64,000 bases of DNA from Bradyrhizobium sp. Ghvi (lineage in GTDB: Bacteria; Pseudomonadota; Alphaproteobacteria; Rhizobiales; Xanthobacteraceae): the NCBI RefSeq assembly GCF_900115265.1, contig NZ_FOVU01000001.1, forward strand, positions 407,001 through 471,000, in the 5' to 3' direction. The position numbers and the translations under genes were made by a program. The notes under the pieces were generated by a model. The model made no database searches and was not told the DNA's origin. It saw only the letters and a list, made by a program, of their open reading frames with translations. Below, piece by piece: positions 16,480-25,229 of the stretch; position 1 is the first letter of the stretch; each line of letters begins with the position of its first letter.

Positions 16480-17289
16480 ATGACACAGGGAAACGCCGAG
16501 ACCGCTGGGGTGGGCGCCTCCGGGCTGCTTCAGATCGAGAGGGTGGATCGGGTTCTGACCGTCGGTCTGAACCGGCCGGCCAAGCGCAATGCGCTCAATG
16601 ACGGCATCATTCTCGAAATCGGCGAATGTTTTACGTCCCTGCCCGAGGATATCGGCGCGGTGGTCATTCACGGCATTGGCGACCATTTTTCCAGCGGCCT
16701 CGACCTGTCCGAACTCCAGGACCACGACGCCACCGGCGGCCTCCTGCATTCGCAGATGTGGCACCGGGTGTTCGACCGCATCCAGTACAGCCGCGTCCCG
16801 GTCATCGCCGCCCTGAAGGGCGCCGTGATCGGCGGCGGGCTGGAGCTTGCCTGCGCGGCGCACATCCGCGTCGCCGAACCCTCGACCTATTTCGCGCTGC
16901 CGGAAGGACAGCGCGGCATCTTCGTCGGTGGCGGCGGCTCGGTGCGGCTGCCGCGGCTGATCGGCGTCGCGCGGATGATGGACATGATGCTGACGGGCCG
17001 CGTCTATAGCGCGACCGAAGGCGCGTCCTACGGCTTTGCACAATACGTCACGGAGGCCGGCAACGGCTTGCCCAAGGCGCTGGAGCTTGCGACCAAGATC
17101 GCGTCCAACGCGCCGCTGACGAATTTCGCGGTGCTCCAGGCCCTGCCGATGATCGCGGAAGCCAATCCGCAGGCCGGCCTGTTGATGGAATCGCTGATGG
17201 CGACGGTCGCGCAGAGCGACAAGGAGGCCAAGCGCAGGATTCGCGAATTCCTCGAACACAAGACCGCAAAGGTAAAGCCGAAGTCATGA
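16480..17289 (+). CDS. Crotonase-family enoyl-CoA hydratase
   Basis: 269 residues with the crotonase fold. The oxyanion-hole segments are HFSSGLDLSE and AVIGGGLELACAAHIRV. Both hydratase glutamates are present: Glu in GGGLELA and Glu in FALPEGQRG. Feruloyl-CoA hydratase-lyases have Ser at the first position (GGGFSPL form), so this enzyme should hydrate the side-chain double bond of feruloyl- or coumaroyl-CoA without splitting it. The start has AAGGA 6 bases upstream. The stop overlaps the feruloyl-CoA synthase start (ATGA), and an SDR gene follows, fitting a beta-oxidation route. Confidence 0.87.
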   Translation: MTQGNAETAGVGASGLLQIERVDRVLTVGLNRPAKRNALNDGIILEIGECFTSLPEDIGAVVIHGIGDHFSSGLDLSELQDHDATGGLLHSQMWHRVFDRIQYSRVPVIAALKGAVIGGGLELACAAHIRVAEPSTYFALPEGQRGIFVGGGGSVRLPRLIGVARMMDMMLTGRVYSATEGASYGFAQYVTEAGNGLPKALELATKIASNAPLTNFAVLQALPMIAEANPQAGLLMESLMATVAQSDKEAKRRIREFLEHKTAKVKPKS

Positions 17290-19169
17290 GCGCGCAGCCG
17301 TCCTCTTCCAGCACAGAGCGCGGCGTGAGCAATTCTCCGCTGCGACCGATCTCCTTCAGCGATCCCGTCGTCGACATCGAGCGCCGCGCCGATGGCACGA
17401 TCTATCTGCGGCCGAAGCAGCCGCTCGGCGACTATCCCGCCCGCATCACCGACCGCCTGCATCACTGGGCGGCGACGACACCTGACCGCATCTTCATGGC
17501 GGAGCGCGAAGGGGGTCGCGGCTGGCGCAAGATCACCTATGCCGAGCTGCTCACGGCGAGCCGTCATATCGCCTCGGGCCTGATCCAGCGCGGCCTGTCG
17601 GCGGAGCGGCCGGTCATCATCCTCTCCGGCAATTCGATCGACCACGCATTGCTCGCGTTCGGCGCGTTCTATGCCGGCGTTCCGTTTTGCCCGGTGTCGC
17701 CGGCCTATTCGCTGGTCTCGAAAGATTACGGCAAGCTATCCTATCTGATGAAGCTGCTGACGCCGGGCCTCGTTTTCGCCGAAGATGCCGACAAGTTCGC
17801 CGAAGCGCTCGCCGCCAATGTCTCGCTGGGCACGGAGATCTCCGCCTCCTATGGCAGCGTGCCGGGCCGCGACGTCACCCTGCTCGCCGACCTCATGGCA
17901 ACGCCTCTTCGCAGCGACCTCGACGCGATGCATGGCAAGATCGGCCCTGACACGATTGCAAAATTCCTGCTGACCTCAGGCTCGACGGGCAATCCCAAGG
18001 CCGTCATCAACACTCAGCGCATGATCTGCTCCAACCAGGTGATGCTGCGCGAGACGCTCGCCTTCCTCAAGGACGAGCCGCCTGTGATCATCGACTGGCT
18101 GCCATGGAATCATACCTTTGGCGGCAACCACAATATCGGGCTGACGCTCTACAATGGCGGCTCGATGTATCTCGATGCGGGGAAGCCGGTGCCCGGCGGC
18201 ATCGAGGAGACCGTGCGCAATCTCCAGGAGATTTCGCCGACGGTCTATTTCAATGTGCCCAAGGGTTATGAATCGCTGCTGCCGTATTTGCGCGATGACC
18301 AGGGCCTTCGTGCAAAATTCTTTGATCGCCTGCATGCGATGTTCTTCTCGGGCGCCGCGCTGTCGCCCTTCGTCTGGAACAGCCTCGATGAGCTCGCGGT
18401 GAAGGAGAAGGGCTATCGCGTGCCGATGCTGACCGGCCTTGGCGCCACCGAGACCGCGCCGTTCTTCATGTCGGTCAATCCGCGCACCAGCCGCTCCGGC
18501 CATGTGGGCCTTCCCGTGTCAGGCAATGACGCCAAGCTGGTGCCGAACAACGGCAAGCTGGAAGTGCGCTGCAAGGGCCCGAACGTGATGCCCGGCTACT
18601 GGCGCCAGCCCGACATCACCGCAAAATCGTTCGACGAGGAAGGCTTCTACAAGCTCGGCGATGCGCTCAAGCCGGCCGATCCCGACGATCTCAACGCCGG
18701 CTTCGATTTCGACGGCCGCGTCAGCGAGGATTTCAAGCTCGCGAGCGGCACCTGGGTCAGCGTCGGCCCGCTGCGCGCGCGCCTGACGGCGGCCTGCGCG
18801 CCGCTGGTGCGCGACGTCGTCATCGCCGGCATCAACCGCGACGAGGTCTCCGCCCTCGTGCTGCTCGATCTCGACGGCTGCCGGCTGATCAATCCGACCT
18901 TGCCGGCCGACAATCTCACCGTCACCGCGCGCGATCGGCTGGTGCGCGAAGCCTTCCGCGAGCGCCTGACCCGCTTCCTTGCTTCGGCCACCGGCTCCTC
19001 GACACGGATCACGCGCGCGATCCTTCTGGATGAACCGCTCTCGATCGACAAGGGCGAGGTCACCGATAAGGGCTCGATCAACCAGCGCGCGGTGTTGGAT
19101 CATCGCGCCGCATTGATCGACGAGCTCTACGCTGCCAATCCATCGAGCCGTGTGATATCGGTCGGCTAA
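17286..19169 (+). CDS. fcs: Feruloyl-CoA synthase
   Basis: 627 residues, an ANL-superfamily acyl-CoA ligase of the length typical for feruloyl-CoA synthases. Motifs: the phosphate loop LLTSGSTGNPKAVINTQRM, the adenine-binding segment GLGATETAPFF, the hinge region around FDGRVSEDFKL and the C-terminal KGEVTDKGSINQRAVL characteristic of this group. It converts ferulate, p-coumarate or caffeate with ATP and CoA to the CoA thioester in the cytoplasm. It is translationally coupled to the crotonase and followed by SDR and thioesterase genes, so the operon carries most of a hydroxycinnamate pathway. Confidence 0.88.
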   Translation: MSAQPSSSSTERGVSNSPLRPISFSDPVVDIERRADGTIYLRPKQPLGDYPARITDRLHHWAATTPDRIFMAEREGGRGWRKITYAELLTASRHIASGLIQRGLSAERPVIILSGNSIDHALLAFGAFYAGVPFCPVSPAYSLVSKDYGKLSYLMKLLTPGLVFAEDADKFAEALAANVSLGTEISASYGSVPGRDVTLLADLMATPLRSDLDAMHGKIGPDTIAKFLLTSGSTGNPKAVINTQRMICSNQVMLRETLAFLKDEPPVIIDWLPWNHTFGGNHNIGLTLYNGGSMYLDAGKPVPGGIEETVRNLQEISPTVYFNVPKGYESLLPYLRDDQGLRAKFFDRLHAMFFSGAALSPFVWNSLDELAVKEKGYRVPMLTGLGATETAPFFMSVNPRTSRSGHVGLPVSGNDAKLVPNNGKLEVRCKGPNVMPGYWRQPDITAKSFDEEGFYKLGDALKPADPDDLNAGFDFDGRVSEDFKLASGTWVSVGPLRARLTAACAPLVRDVVIAGINRDEVSALVLLDLDGCRLINPTLPADNLTVTARDRLVREAFRERLTRFLASATGSSTRITRAILLDEPLSIDKGEVTDKGSINQRAVLDHRAALIDELYAANPSSRVISVG

Positions 19170-19195
19170 AGAAATCATCGCCATAGGAGAACGCC

Positions 19196-19957
19196 ATGTT
19201 GTTGAAAGATCAGGCAGCCATCGTCACCGGCGGCGCATCGGGACTGGGCGCGGCGACCGCGCGAAAGCTGGCAGCGCAGGGCGCCAAGGTCGCGGTTTGC
19301 GATCTCAATGCCAAGCTCGCCGAGACCGTTGCCGCGGAAATCAAGGGCGTTGCCGTGACCTGCGACGTCTCCGACGCAGCTTCCGCTGAGGCTGCGATCG
19401 CGCAGGCAACCAAGGCCCATGGGCCGGCGCGCGTGCTGGTCAACTGCGCCGGCATCGGCGTTGCCAAGCGCGTGGTCGGCCGCGACGGTCCGATGGCGCT
19501 CGCCGATTTCGACAAGGTGATCAAGGTCAATCTGATCGGCACCTTCAACATGCTGCGTCTTGCCGCAACCGAGATGTCCAAGCTCGAGCCGCAGGCGAGC
19601 GGCGAGCGTGGCGTCATCATCAACACCGCCTCCGTCGCGGCCTATGACGGCCAGATCGGCCAATCCGCCTACTCGGCCTCGAAGGGTGGCATCGTCGGCA
19701 TGACCTTGCCGATCGCGCGCGAGCTCGCGCAATTCGGCATCCGCGTGCTGACCATCGCGCCCGGCCTGTTCCTGACGCCGCTGCTCGCCAATCTGCCTCA
19801 GGAAGCCCAGGATTCGCTCGCCGCCGCGATCCCCTTCCCGCGCCGGCTCGGCAACGCCGACGAATTCGCCGCGCTCGCGCTGCATATGGTCGAGAACTCC
19901 TACCTGAACGGCGAAGTGGTGCGCCTCGACGGCTCGCTGCGCATGGCGCCGAAGTGA
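19196..19957 (+). CDS. SDR-family 3-hydroxyacyl-CoA dehydrogenase
   Basis: 253 residues. Rossmann nucleotide motif [18 protein letters not shown]-type motif VLVNCAGIG, catalytic Ser in [10 protein letters not shown] and the YSASKGG Tyr/Lys pair. The sequence closely resembles the type-2 (HSD17B10-like) 3-hydroxyacyl-CoA dehydrogenases, down to the C-terminal [10 protein letters not shown]. In this operon it would oxidise the 3-hydroxy-3-arylpropionyl-CoA made by the crotonase to the 3-keto thioester. The start has AGGAG 7 bases upstream. Confidence 0.88.
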   Translation: MLLKDQAAIVTGGASGLGAATARKLAAQGAKVAVCDLNAKLAETVAAEIKGVAVTCDVSDAASAEAAIAQATKAHGPARVLVNCAGIGVAKRVVGRDGPMALADFDKVIKVNLIGTFNMLRLAATEMSKLEPQASGERGVIINTASVAAYDGQIGQSAYSASKGGIVGMTLPIARELAQFGIRVLTIAPGLFLTPLLANLPQEAQDSLAAAIPFPRRLGNADEFAALALHMVENSYLNGEVVRLDGSLRMAPK

Positions 19958-19982
19958 CTTCGTAGAGCAGGACGCGCAACGC

Positions 19983-20414
19983 ATGTTCGTGAACCGGCGC
20001 GAGGTCCAGATCCAGTGGGGCGACTGCGACCCCGCCAACATCGTCTACTACCCGCGTTATTTCGCGATGTTCGACGATTCGACCTCGGCCCTGTTCGAGG
20101 TCGCCGGATTCTCCAAGCAGGACCTGGTCCGTAAATACGGCCTGGTGGGCATCCCCATGGTCGACACGCGGTCCAAGTTCTACATCCCCTCGACCTATGG
20201 CGACTGGATCACCATCGAGACGAAGATCGAGAGCATCAAGCGCTCGAGCTTCGAGGTGAAGCACAACGTCTACAAGGGTGAGGCGCTTGCCATCGAGGGT
20301 TTTGAGACCCGCGTCCTGGTAGGCCGCGACCCCGTTAACCCCGACAAGTTGAAATCGGCACCATTCCCTCCGGAAATGGTAGCCAAATTCACAGGGAGCC
20401 AGGTCCGGAGCTAA
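19983..20414 (+). CDS. Hotdog thioesterase, 4-hydroxybenzoyl-CoA thioesterase type
   Basis: 143 residues with one 4HBT domain. The active-site strand QWGDCDPANIVYYPRYFAMF has the Asp (DPANIVYY) that activates water in the Pseudomonas-type 4-hydroxybenzoyl-CoA thioesterases. It probably releases the benzoate product (4-hydroxybenzoate or vanillate) from the CoA thioester at the end of the side-chain shortening route. It lies 25 bases after the SDR gene in the same operon. Broader acyl-CoA specificity is possible. Confidence 0.86.
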   Translation: MFVNRREVQIQWGDCDPANIVYYPRYFAMFDDSTSALFEVAGFSKQDLVRKYGLVGIPMVDTRSKFYIPSTYGDWITIETKIESIKRSSFEVKHNVYKGEALAIEGFETRVLVGRDPVNPDKLKSAPFPPEMVAKFTGSQVRS

Positions 20415-20492
20415 ATCGCCACATCACCAAAAGACGGGGCTGAATTCGTCCCCGATTTCTGCTTTCAAAGAATAACGTCAAGGGAGGAATAG

Positions 20493-21644
20493 ATGAAACG
20501 CTTTTACCTGACCGTCGCAATCGCGGCGGCGACGCTGACGCTGCCGGCGCTGCCCGCGCTGGCCCAGACCGCCGACATCACTATCGGCATCAGCGTGACC
20601 ACCACGGGTCCCGCCGCTGCACTCGGCATCCCCGAGCGCAATGCACTGGAATTCGTGCCGAAGGAAATCGGCGGCGTGCCGCTGAAGGTCATCGTGCTGG
20701 ACGATGGCGGCGATCCGACCACCGCGACCACCAACGCGCGCCGCTTCGTCACCGAATCCAAAGCCGACATCATCATGGGCTCGTCGACGACGCCGCCGTC
20801 GATCGCGATCTCCAACGTCGCCAACGAAGCCGGCATTCCGCATTTCGGCCTCGCGCCGTTCCCGATCACGCCCGAGCGGGCCAAGTGGTCGGTGTCGATG
20901 CCGCAGCCGATTCCGATCATGGGCAAGGTGCTCTATCAGCACATGAAGGCTCACAGCGTGAAGACGGTCGGCTATATCGGCTATTCCGACTCCTACGGCG
21001 ACCTCTGGTTCAACGACTTCAAGGCCCAGGCCGTGCCGATGGGCATGACCATGGTCGACGAGGAACGCTTCGCGCGGCCCGATACGTCCGTCACCGGACA
21101 AGTGTTGAAGCTCGTTGCGGCCAATCCCGACGCGATTCTGGTCGGCGCCTCCGGGACGGCGGCCGCATTGCCGCAGACCGAACTGCGCGAACGCGGCTAT
21201 CAGGGCCTGATCTACCAGACCCACGGTGCCGCCAGCATGGACTTCATCCGCATCGCCGGCAAAGCCGCCGAAGGCGTGCTGATGGCGTCCGGCCCGGTGA
21301 TGGATCCGGAAGACCAGCCCGACAGCGCACTCACCAAGAAGCCGGGCCTGGCGCTCAACGCCGCCTATGAAGCCAAATACGGTCCGAACAGCCGCAGCCA
21401 GTTTGCCGGCCATTCCTACGACGCCTTCGAGGTGCTGAAGCGCATCATTCCGACCGCCCTGAAGACGGCCAAGCCCGGCACGCCGGAATTCCGCGAAGCC
21501 ATCCGCCAAGCCTGGCTAAGCGAACGGGATATCGCGGCAAGCCAGGGCGTCTACAACTTCACGGAAAAGGATCGCTACGGCCTCGACGACCGCTCGCGCA
21601 TCCTGCTCACGGTCAAGGACGGCAAGTACACGCTCGCGAAGTAA
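20493..21644 (+). CDS. ABC-type binding protein, Leu/Ile/Val-binding (HAAT) fold
   Basis: 383 residues with a signal peptide (MKRFYLTVAIAAATLTLPAL to about ALAQ) and a type I periplasmic binding fold of the LivJ family, including GISVTTTGPAAALGIPERNA and GGDPTTATTNARRFV. AGGGAGG lies upstream of the ATG. No permease or ATPase gene is adjacent, so it must dock to a Liv-type transporter encoded elsewhere. Binding proteins of this kind capture p-coumarate and related aromatics in Rhodopseudomonas, which fits the operon. A perfect terminator closes the unit. Confidence 0.88.
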   Translation: MKRFYLTVAIAAATLTLPALPALAQTADITIGISVTTTGPAAALGIPERNALEFVPKEIGGVPLKVIVLDDGGDPTTATTNARRFVTESKADIIMGSSTTPPSIAISNVANEAGIPHFGLAPFPITPERAKWSVSMPQPIPIMGKVLYQHMKAHSVKTVGYIGYSDSYGDLWFNDFKAQAVPMGMTMVDEERFARPDTSVTGQVLKLVAANPDAILVGASGTAAALPQTELRERGYQGLIYQTHGAASMDFIRIAGKAAEGVLMASGPVMDPEDQPDSALTKKPGLALNAAYEAKYGPNSRSQFAGHSYDAFEVLKRIIPTALKTAKPGTPEFREAIRQAWLSERDIAASQGVYNFTEKDRYGLDDRSRILLTVKDGKYTLAK

Positions 21645-21668
21645 GCAGCGACAGTCTCCGAAACGACG

Positions 21669-21700
21669 AGAGCCGGCCCATTGGGCCGGCTCTTTTCTTT
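21669..21700 (+). terminator. Rho-independent terminator
   Basis: A perfect 11-bp stem AGAGCCGGCCC / GGGCCGGCTCT (21669-21693) with loop ATT, followed by TTTCTTT. It ends the hydroxycinnamate operon just before the convergent glutathione transferase gene. Confidence 0.9.
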
Positions 21701-21722
21701 CACGTGTCCCGTCCCGTTTGTG

Positions 21723-22451
21723 TCAGGCCGCCTGCCGCAGCGGCGTCCAGGCGAACTCCGGATAGTAGATGTCCATCATCCGGTCGACATAGGCGGTGAG
21801 GTTCGGGAATCCTTCCGCGCGCTCGCGCAGGCTGGAATCGAAGAACGGCGTCAAGATGCCCGCAAGCGCGCCGAACGCGGTCGCATCGACCCCGCTGGGT
21901 TTATTGCCCATCAGATAGGATTTATCGCCGAGCTGCACCGAAAGGGCAAACAGCGAGCGAACCGCGAGATCGACATCGTCATCGGGGGCGTGGCGACCGA
22001 GGCCGGAGAGCAGATAGTTCTCGGCGACGCGGAACTGCGCATCCTCACGCAGCTTCTCGCGGCTGTGCTCGGGCGCGCCGTCGAAGAAATGCGCAGGTCC
22101 CTTGGCGAAATTGGCGGCATCGACCCAGCGCGCACCAACCAGCGCCCAGTAGACATGGTGCTCGATCATGCGTTCGAACGCCCAGGCTTGCGCGCGCTCC
22201 TGCAACGAGAGACCGGCGTCGAAGTCAAAGCCATAGCGGCGCTCGATATGGGCGCGGATGAAGGTGGAATCGGCCACTGCCTCGCCGCCATCGTCGATGA
22301 ACGGCAATTGCCCCTTCGGCGAAGCCGGCGGCATCGCGCGCTCCTTCCTGTAGGGCAGTCCCGCCATCTTGAGCTGCACCTCGGTCTTGGTGACGAACGG
22401 GCTGATTTCCGGCAGGCCGAAGCCGGTGCCAAAGCCGTAAAGCGTGATCAT
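21723..22451 (-). CDS. Glutathione S-transferase family protein
   Basis: 242 residues from ATG 22451, with AGGAGGG 7 bases upstream. The N-terminal thioredoxin-like domain has SPFVTKTEVQLKMAGLPY, the cis-Pro segment PKGQLPFIDD and ADSTFI; the C-terminal helical domain contains LGDKSYLMGNKPSGVDATAF. It is a cytoplasmic GST-like protein for conjugation or peroxide/thioether chemistry, substrate unknown. It follows a small gene (22490-22765) and is divergent from a WYL regulator. The same gene pairing recurs at 28575/29308. Confidence 0.87.
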   Translation of the reverse strand: MITLYGFGTGFGLPEISPFVTKTEVQLKMAGLPYRKERAMPPASPKGQLPFIDDGGEAVADSTFIRAHIERRYGFDFDAGLSLQERAQAWAFERMIEHHVYWALVGARWVDAANFAKGPAHFFDGAPEHSREKLREDAQFRVAENYLLSGLGRHAPDDDVDLAVRSLFALSVQLGDKSYLMGNKPSGVDATAFGALAGILTPFFDSSLRERAEGFPNLTAYVDRMMDIYYPEFAWTPLRQAA

Positions 22452-22489
22452 GAGAGCCCTCCTGGACCTACCAAAAAAGTTGACGGAAC

Positions 22490-22765
22490 CTAGCGCCGGG
22501 CTGCTGCCACCATGGTGGCAGCAGCCGTGATATCTTCTGCGAGACGGGCCCCCCGAAAGGCGCGGCCCATGACATGGCGGGCCAGTGCGTCCGCAGCCTG
22601 GATCAGCGAGCGCGTCAGCATGCTCGCAAGTGCAACGCGGAGGTCGACGATCGTGAGATCGAAAAATGCGAGGCGGCTGAAGGCCCAGGCATACAGCGAG
22701 ACATGCAACGGGGCCTGGCTGCGCCACAACGGACCCGCCGGACCGAAATGGGTTGGAATGATCAT
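22490..22765 (-). CDS. Small hypothetical protein upstream of GST
   Basis: 91 residues from ATG 22765 (GAGG 8 bases upstream), beginning MIIPTHFGPAGPLWRSQAPL. It is mainly helical, with Ala/Leu/Arg-rich C-terminal half and no clear membrane helix or signal peptide. The family is not recognised. It lies 38 bases before the GST gene in the same orientation and just behind the shared WYL operator-like site, so it is probably the first gene of the WYL-controlled unit. The reading frame is supported by the ribosome site and the position, not by homology. Confidence 0.5.
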   Translation of the reverse strand: MIIPTHFGPAGPLWRSQAPLHVSLYAWAFSRLAFFDLTIVDLRVALASMLTRSLIQAADALARHVMGRAFRGARLAEDITAAATMVAAARR

Positions 22766-22815
22766 GGACAAATCCTCTTCAGTCGATGTGTTGTCCCGGT
22801 ATAGAACTCCCCTGC

Positions 22816-22834
22816 TGCCAACATCCTGTCAGCA
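22816..22834. promoter_or_regulatory. Operator-like dyad of the first WYL/GST pair
   Basis: TGCCAACA-TCC-TGTCAGCA, an imperfect inverted repeat (6 of 8 arm positions pair), lies between the divergent small gene and the WYL regulator gene. Its core ACATCCTGT (22821-22829) also occurs in the equivalent place of the second WYL/GST pair (29277-29285). Confidence 0.55.
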
Positions 22835-22877
22835 GCCACGCGCCGTTTTCTGATCTGCGCACGATGAGAGAATTGTC

Positions 22878-23576
22878 ATGAGACGCGCCGACCGGCTGTT
22901 TCAGATCATCCAGGTGCTGAGGCGCACCCGTAAGCCGCTGACGGCGGATGCGATCGCGGCTGAGCTCGAGACCTCGAAGCGAACGATCTATCGCGACATC
23001 GCGACGTTGATCGGCCAGCGCGTCCCGATCCGCGGCGAAGCCGGCATGGGGTACATCTTGGAGAAAGGTTTCGACCTGCCGCCCTTGATGCTGACACCCG
23101 ACGAGATCGAGGCGGCGGTGCTGGGCGCACAATGGGTCGCCGGCCACGCCGATTCGACGCTGGCACGCGCTGCGGAAGATTTGATGGCCAAGATCGCCGA
23201 CACCGTGCCTGAGCGGCTGCGCCCGTTCGTCCTGGAGCCGGCGAGCCGCGCGCGGCCGAGCTGGAACCGGGAGCCGGACCGCCTCGACATGGCGCGCACG
23301 CGCACCCAGATCCATGAAGGCAAGAAGATCAAGTTGCGCTATCGCGACGAGCAGGGCCGCCCCAGCGAGCGCATGATCTGGCCGATCTCGGTCGGCTATC
23401 TCGAAGCAGTGCGCCTGCTCGCGGCCTGGTGCGAACTCCGCAGCGACTTTCGCAGCTTCCGCACCGATCGCGTCGTGGATGCGACCTATCTCGACGAACG
23501 ATATCCTGAAAGGCGCGACGTGCTGCGCGCGAAATGGCGGCAAAGCCTGGTCTGGGGCCCACCGAAAGATACATGA
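22878..23576 (+). CDS. YafY-type transcriptional regulator (HTH + WYL)
   Basis: 232 residues. The N-terminal HTH_11 domain begins MRRADRLFQIIQVLRR and includes LETSKRTIYRDIATLIGQ. The WYL domain covers about residues 135-205, with IHEGKKIKLRYRDEQGRPSE and a C-terminal VGYLEAVRLLAAWCELRSDF; here VGYLEA takes the place of the usual PWGLVFWGGVWYL form. WYL domains sense small ligands or nucleic acids. It probably controls the divergent small gene plus GST. Its stop overlaps the start of the cysteine-cluster gene, so those two are co-translated. Confidence 0.87.
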   Translation: MRRADRLFQIIQVLRRTRKPLTADAIAAELETSKRTIYRDIATLIGQRVPIRGEAGMGYILEKGFDLPPLMLTPDEIEAAVLGAQWVAGHADSTLARAAEDLMAKIADTVPERLRPFVLEPASRARPSWNREPDRLDMARTRTQIHEGKKIKLRYRDEQGRPSERMIWPISVGYLEAVRLLAAWCELRSDFRSFRTDRVVDATYLDERYPERRDVLRAKWRQSLVWGPPKDT

Positions 23577-23896
23577 CGGCAATGCAAGAAATCGATCTCT
23601 CGAGCCTTTGCCAGAGCTGCGGCGCCTGCTGCGGCTATTCGCAAAACTGGCCCCGCTTCTCGGTCGAGAGCGACGAGGAGCTCGCGTTGATCCCTTCGGG
23701 TCTCGTCAACGCGCGCCAATCCGGCATGCGCTGCGAGGGTGATCGCTGTTCGGCGCTGCAGGGAGACATCGGCAAGGCAACGGCGTGTGGCGTCTATGCG
23801 GTGCGGCCGGAGGTGTGCCGCACCTGCATGCCCGGCGACGCCGAATGCGCGATGGCGCGGCGGAAGTTTGGACTGCCGATGATAGAAACCGCTTAA
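23573..23896 (+). CDS. YkgJ-family cysteine-cluster protein
   Basis: 107 residues from ATG 23573, which overlaps the WYL stop. The cysteine pattern CQSCGACCGYSQ at the N-terminus, then C-x4-C, and C-x6-CRTC in VRPEVCRTCMPGD, fits the YkgJ/UPF0153 family, thought to bind zinc or an Fe-S cluster. There is no signal peptide, so it is cytoplasmic. Its link to the WYL regulator suggests a role in the same stress response. It overlaps the convergent hypothetical gene by 4 bases. Confidence 0.83.
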   Translation: MTAMQEIDLSSLCQSCGACCGYSQNWPRFSVESDEELALIPSGLVNARQSGMRCEGDRCSALQGDIGKATACGVYAVRPEVCRTCMPGDAECAMARRKFGLPMIETA

Positions 23897-24291
23897 GCGA
23901 GGACGGCTTCGCCGATCTCGTCGTCGATTTCGTCGTCGAGCGGTGCGAGCACCGAGAGCGGCTTGGTCGACAGCGTGATCGGCTTGCGGCCACCCGACAG
24001 AGACGGGGACGATTTGGCTGAGCGCTCGCGCGAGAGCGCATAGAGCGTCGAGCCTACACGACCGCCATTCTCGATCAGATCGCGCTCGCTGCAGCTGCCC
24101 GCGACCGCGACCGCCAGCGAATGAAGGTGGCTACGGCGATAGCAGAACAGCGCCAGCCTGGCGCGCGCGTCAGGGGAAACACTCTCAACCAGCCTCGGCA
24201 GGCCACTCTCGCTGGCGCGGTACATCTCGCCAAGGAGCTCGTCGCGAACCGGGCAGAAATCGCTTTCATAAGCGTCGCGGCTTGAAAACAT
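23893..24291 (-). CDS. Hypothetical protein
   Basis: 132 residues starting MFSSRDAYESDFCPVRDELL. It appears soluble, with a helical N-terminal half (RLALFCYRRSHLHSLAVAVA) and a C-terminal tail ending in an acidic patch (PLDDEIDDEIGEAVLA). The family is not recognised. A gene this length in a convergent arrangement is likely to be expressed, and the frame is clean. The region from 24292 to 24492 beyond its start holds GC-rich hairpins but no recognisable gene. Confidence 0.6.
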   Translation of the reverse strand: MFSSRDAYESDFCPVRDELLGEMYRASESGLPRLVESVSPDARARLALFCYRRSHLHSLAVAVAGSCSERDLIENGGRVGSTLYALSRERSAKSSPSLSGGRKPITLSTKPLSVLAPLDDEIDDEIGEAVLA

Positions 24292-24492
24292 TGCAGTTCT
24301 CCCTCGTCTCGGGAAGATGCCGCGTAATTCTCTAATGAAAGGTTAACCACCCTGGGCGGTAGTCACCCGGTGTCCTTGCCTTATGCCGCGAATCACCGCG
24401 GCCCCCTAGCCGGGCTGAATACGGGGCGGCAGTGGCCGCCTTACGCCCCGAGACATCCGCCTTGCGCGCTCCTCGGGCCGACGTTCAGGGTC

Positions 24493-24879
24493 TCAGTTCG
24501 CCGCCATGAAGATGGAAAGGCCGAAGCCTGTCAGGTGATGCAGCGCCTGGTCGACGCCGATCAGGGTCCAGAACCAGGGGTGCTCCTGGTTGACGCCGAA
24601 GTTCGCCGAGACCAATCCCTTGGCGCGATCGATCGTGATGTGGATGACGAAATCGATCAGGGCCACGAACCAGAATTTCGGCGCAACGATCAGGATCAGC
24701 GGCAACGCAACCGCAAGGTGAATCAGGCAATGCACCAGAAGCGGGAGGGCCCAGCCATGCTTTTGATCCTTGCCATGCGCCATCCAGGCGGTCTGCAGCA
24801 CGAAATCGGCGATGATGTGCTTGAAGGTGAGCAGCAACATCCAGCCAATAAGCGCTTCGACCGGCACCGCCGATGACAT
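24493..24879 (-). CDS. DUF3307-family membrane protein
   Basis: 128 residues from ATG 24879. Four membrane helices are predicted. The family motif is FKHIIADFVLQTAWMAHGKD, with the later IDFVIHITIDRAKGL and a C-terminal GVDQALHHLTGFGLS carrying conserved His/Asp residues. DUF3307 proteins are uncharacterised integral membrane proteins. An upstream in-frame start at 24969 adds 30 residues without family features. No ribosome site is obvious before 24879, so the start is uncertain. Confidence 0.8.
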   Translation of the reverse strand: MSSAVPVEALIGWMLLLTFKHIIADFVLQTAWMAHGKDQKHGWALPLLVHCLIHLAVALPLILIVAPKFWFVALIDFVIHITIDRAKGLVSANFGVNQEHPWFWTLIGVDQALHHLTGFGLSIFMAAN

Positions 24880-25229
24880 GGGTGGAAACGACAAAGCCGA
24901 CGCCCTCGTTGAATCGAAAAGAAAAAATGGAGCGTTCAGCGCAGCTTCTTCTTGGACCCGACGGATCATCGAGACCGCTAATTTATGACATTTCCGACGC
25001 CGGAATGCAGCCGGGGGAACTGGAAAAACGCCAAGTGTGGCTAAACGGTGATAGCACCACCGAACGCAACGGATCTGAGTAAGTTACTTCGCGCCGAATT
25101 TGCCTTCTCTAGCCGGAGAGCTATCACCCTCAGGTAGAGGATATCATTCCTTTTTCAGGCGTTTACGAATTTGCCGCCGGCGATGGCCGTGACCGCCCGC
25201 AACGCCGGGACTAAGGCCGGAGTGCTGCC
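24880..25229. other. 350-base stretch without a recognised gene
   Basis: The stretch lies between the divergent DUF3307 gene and the decayed gene at 25230. It is somewhat AT-richer near 24910-24950 and 25080-25160 than its neighbours. Short open frames here have no family features. No clear promoter or operator was identified. Confidence 0.4.

Noticed and set aside
24421..24455. GC-rich hairpin beyond the DUF3307 gene as a terminator
   Set aside because: Irregular stem and no T-tract on either strand; not reported as a feature.
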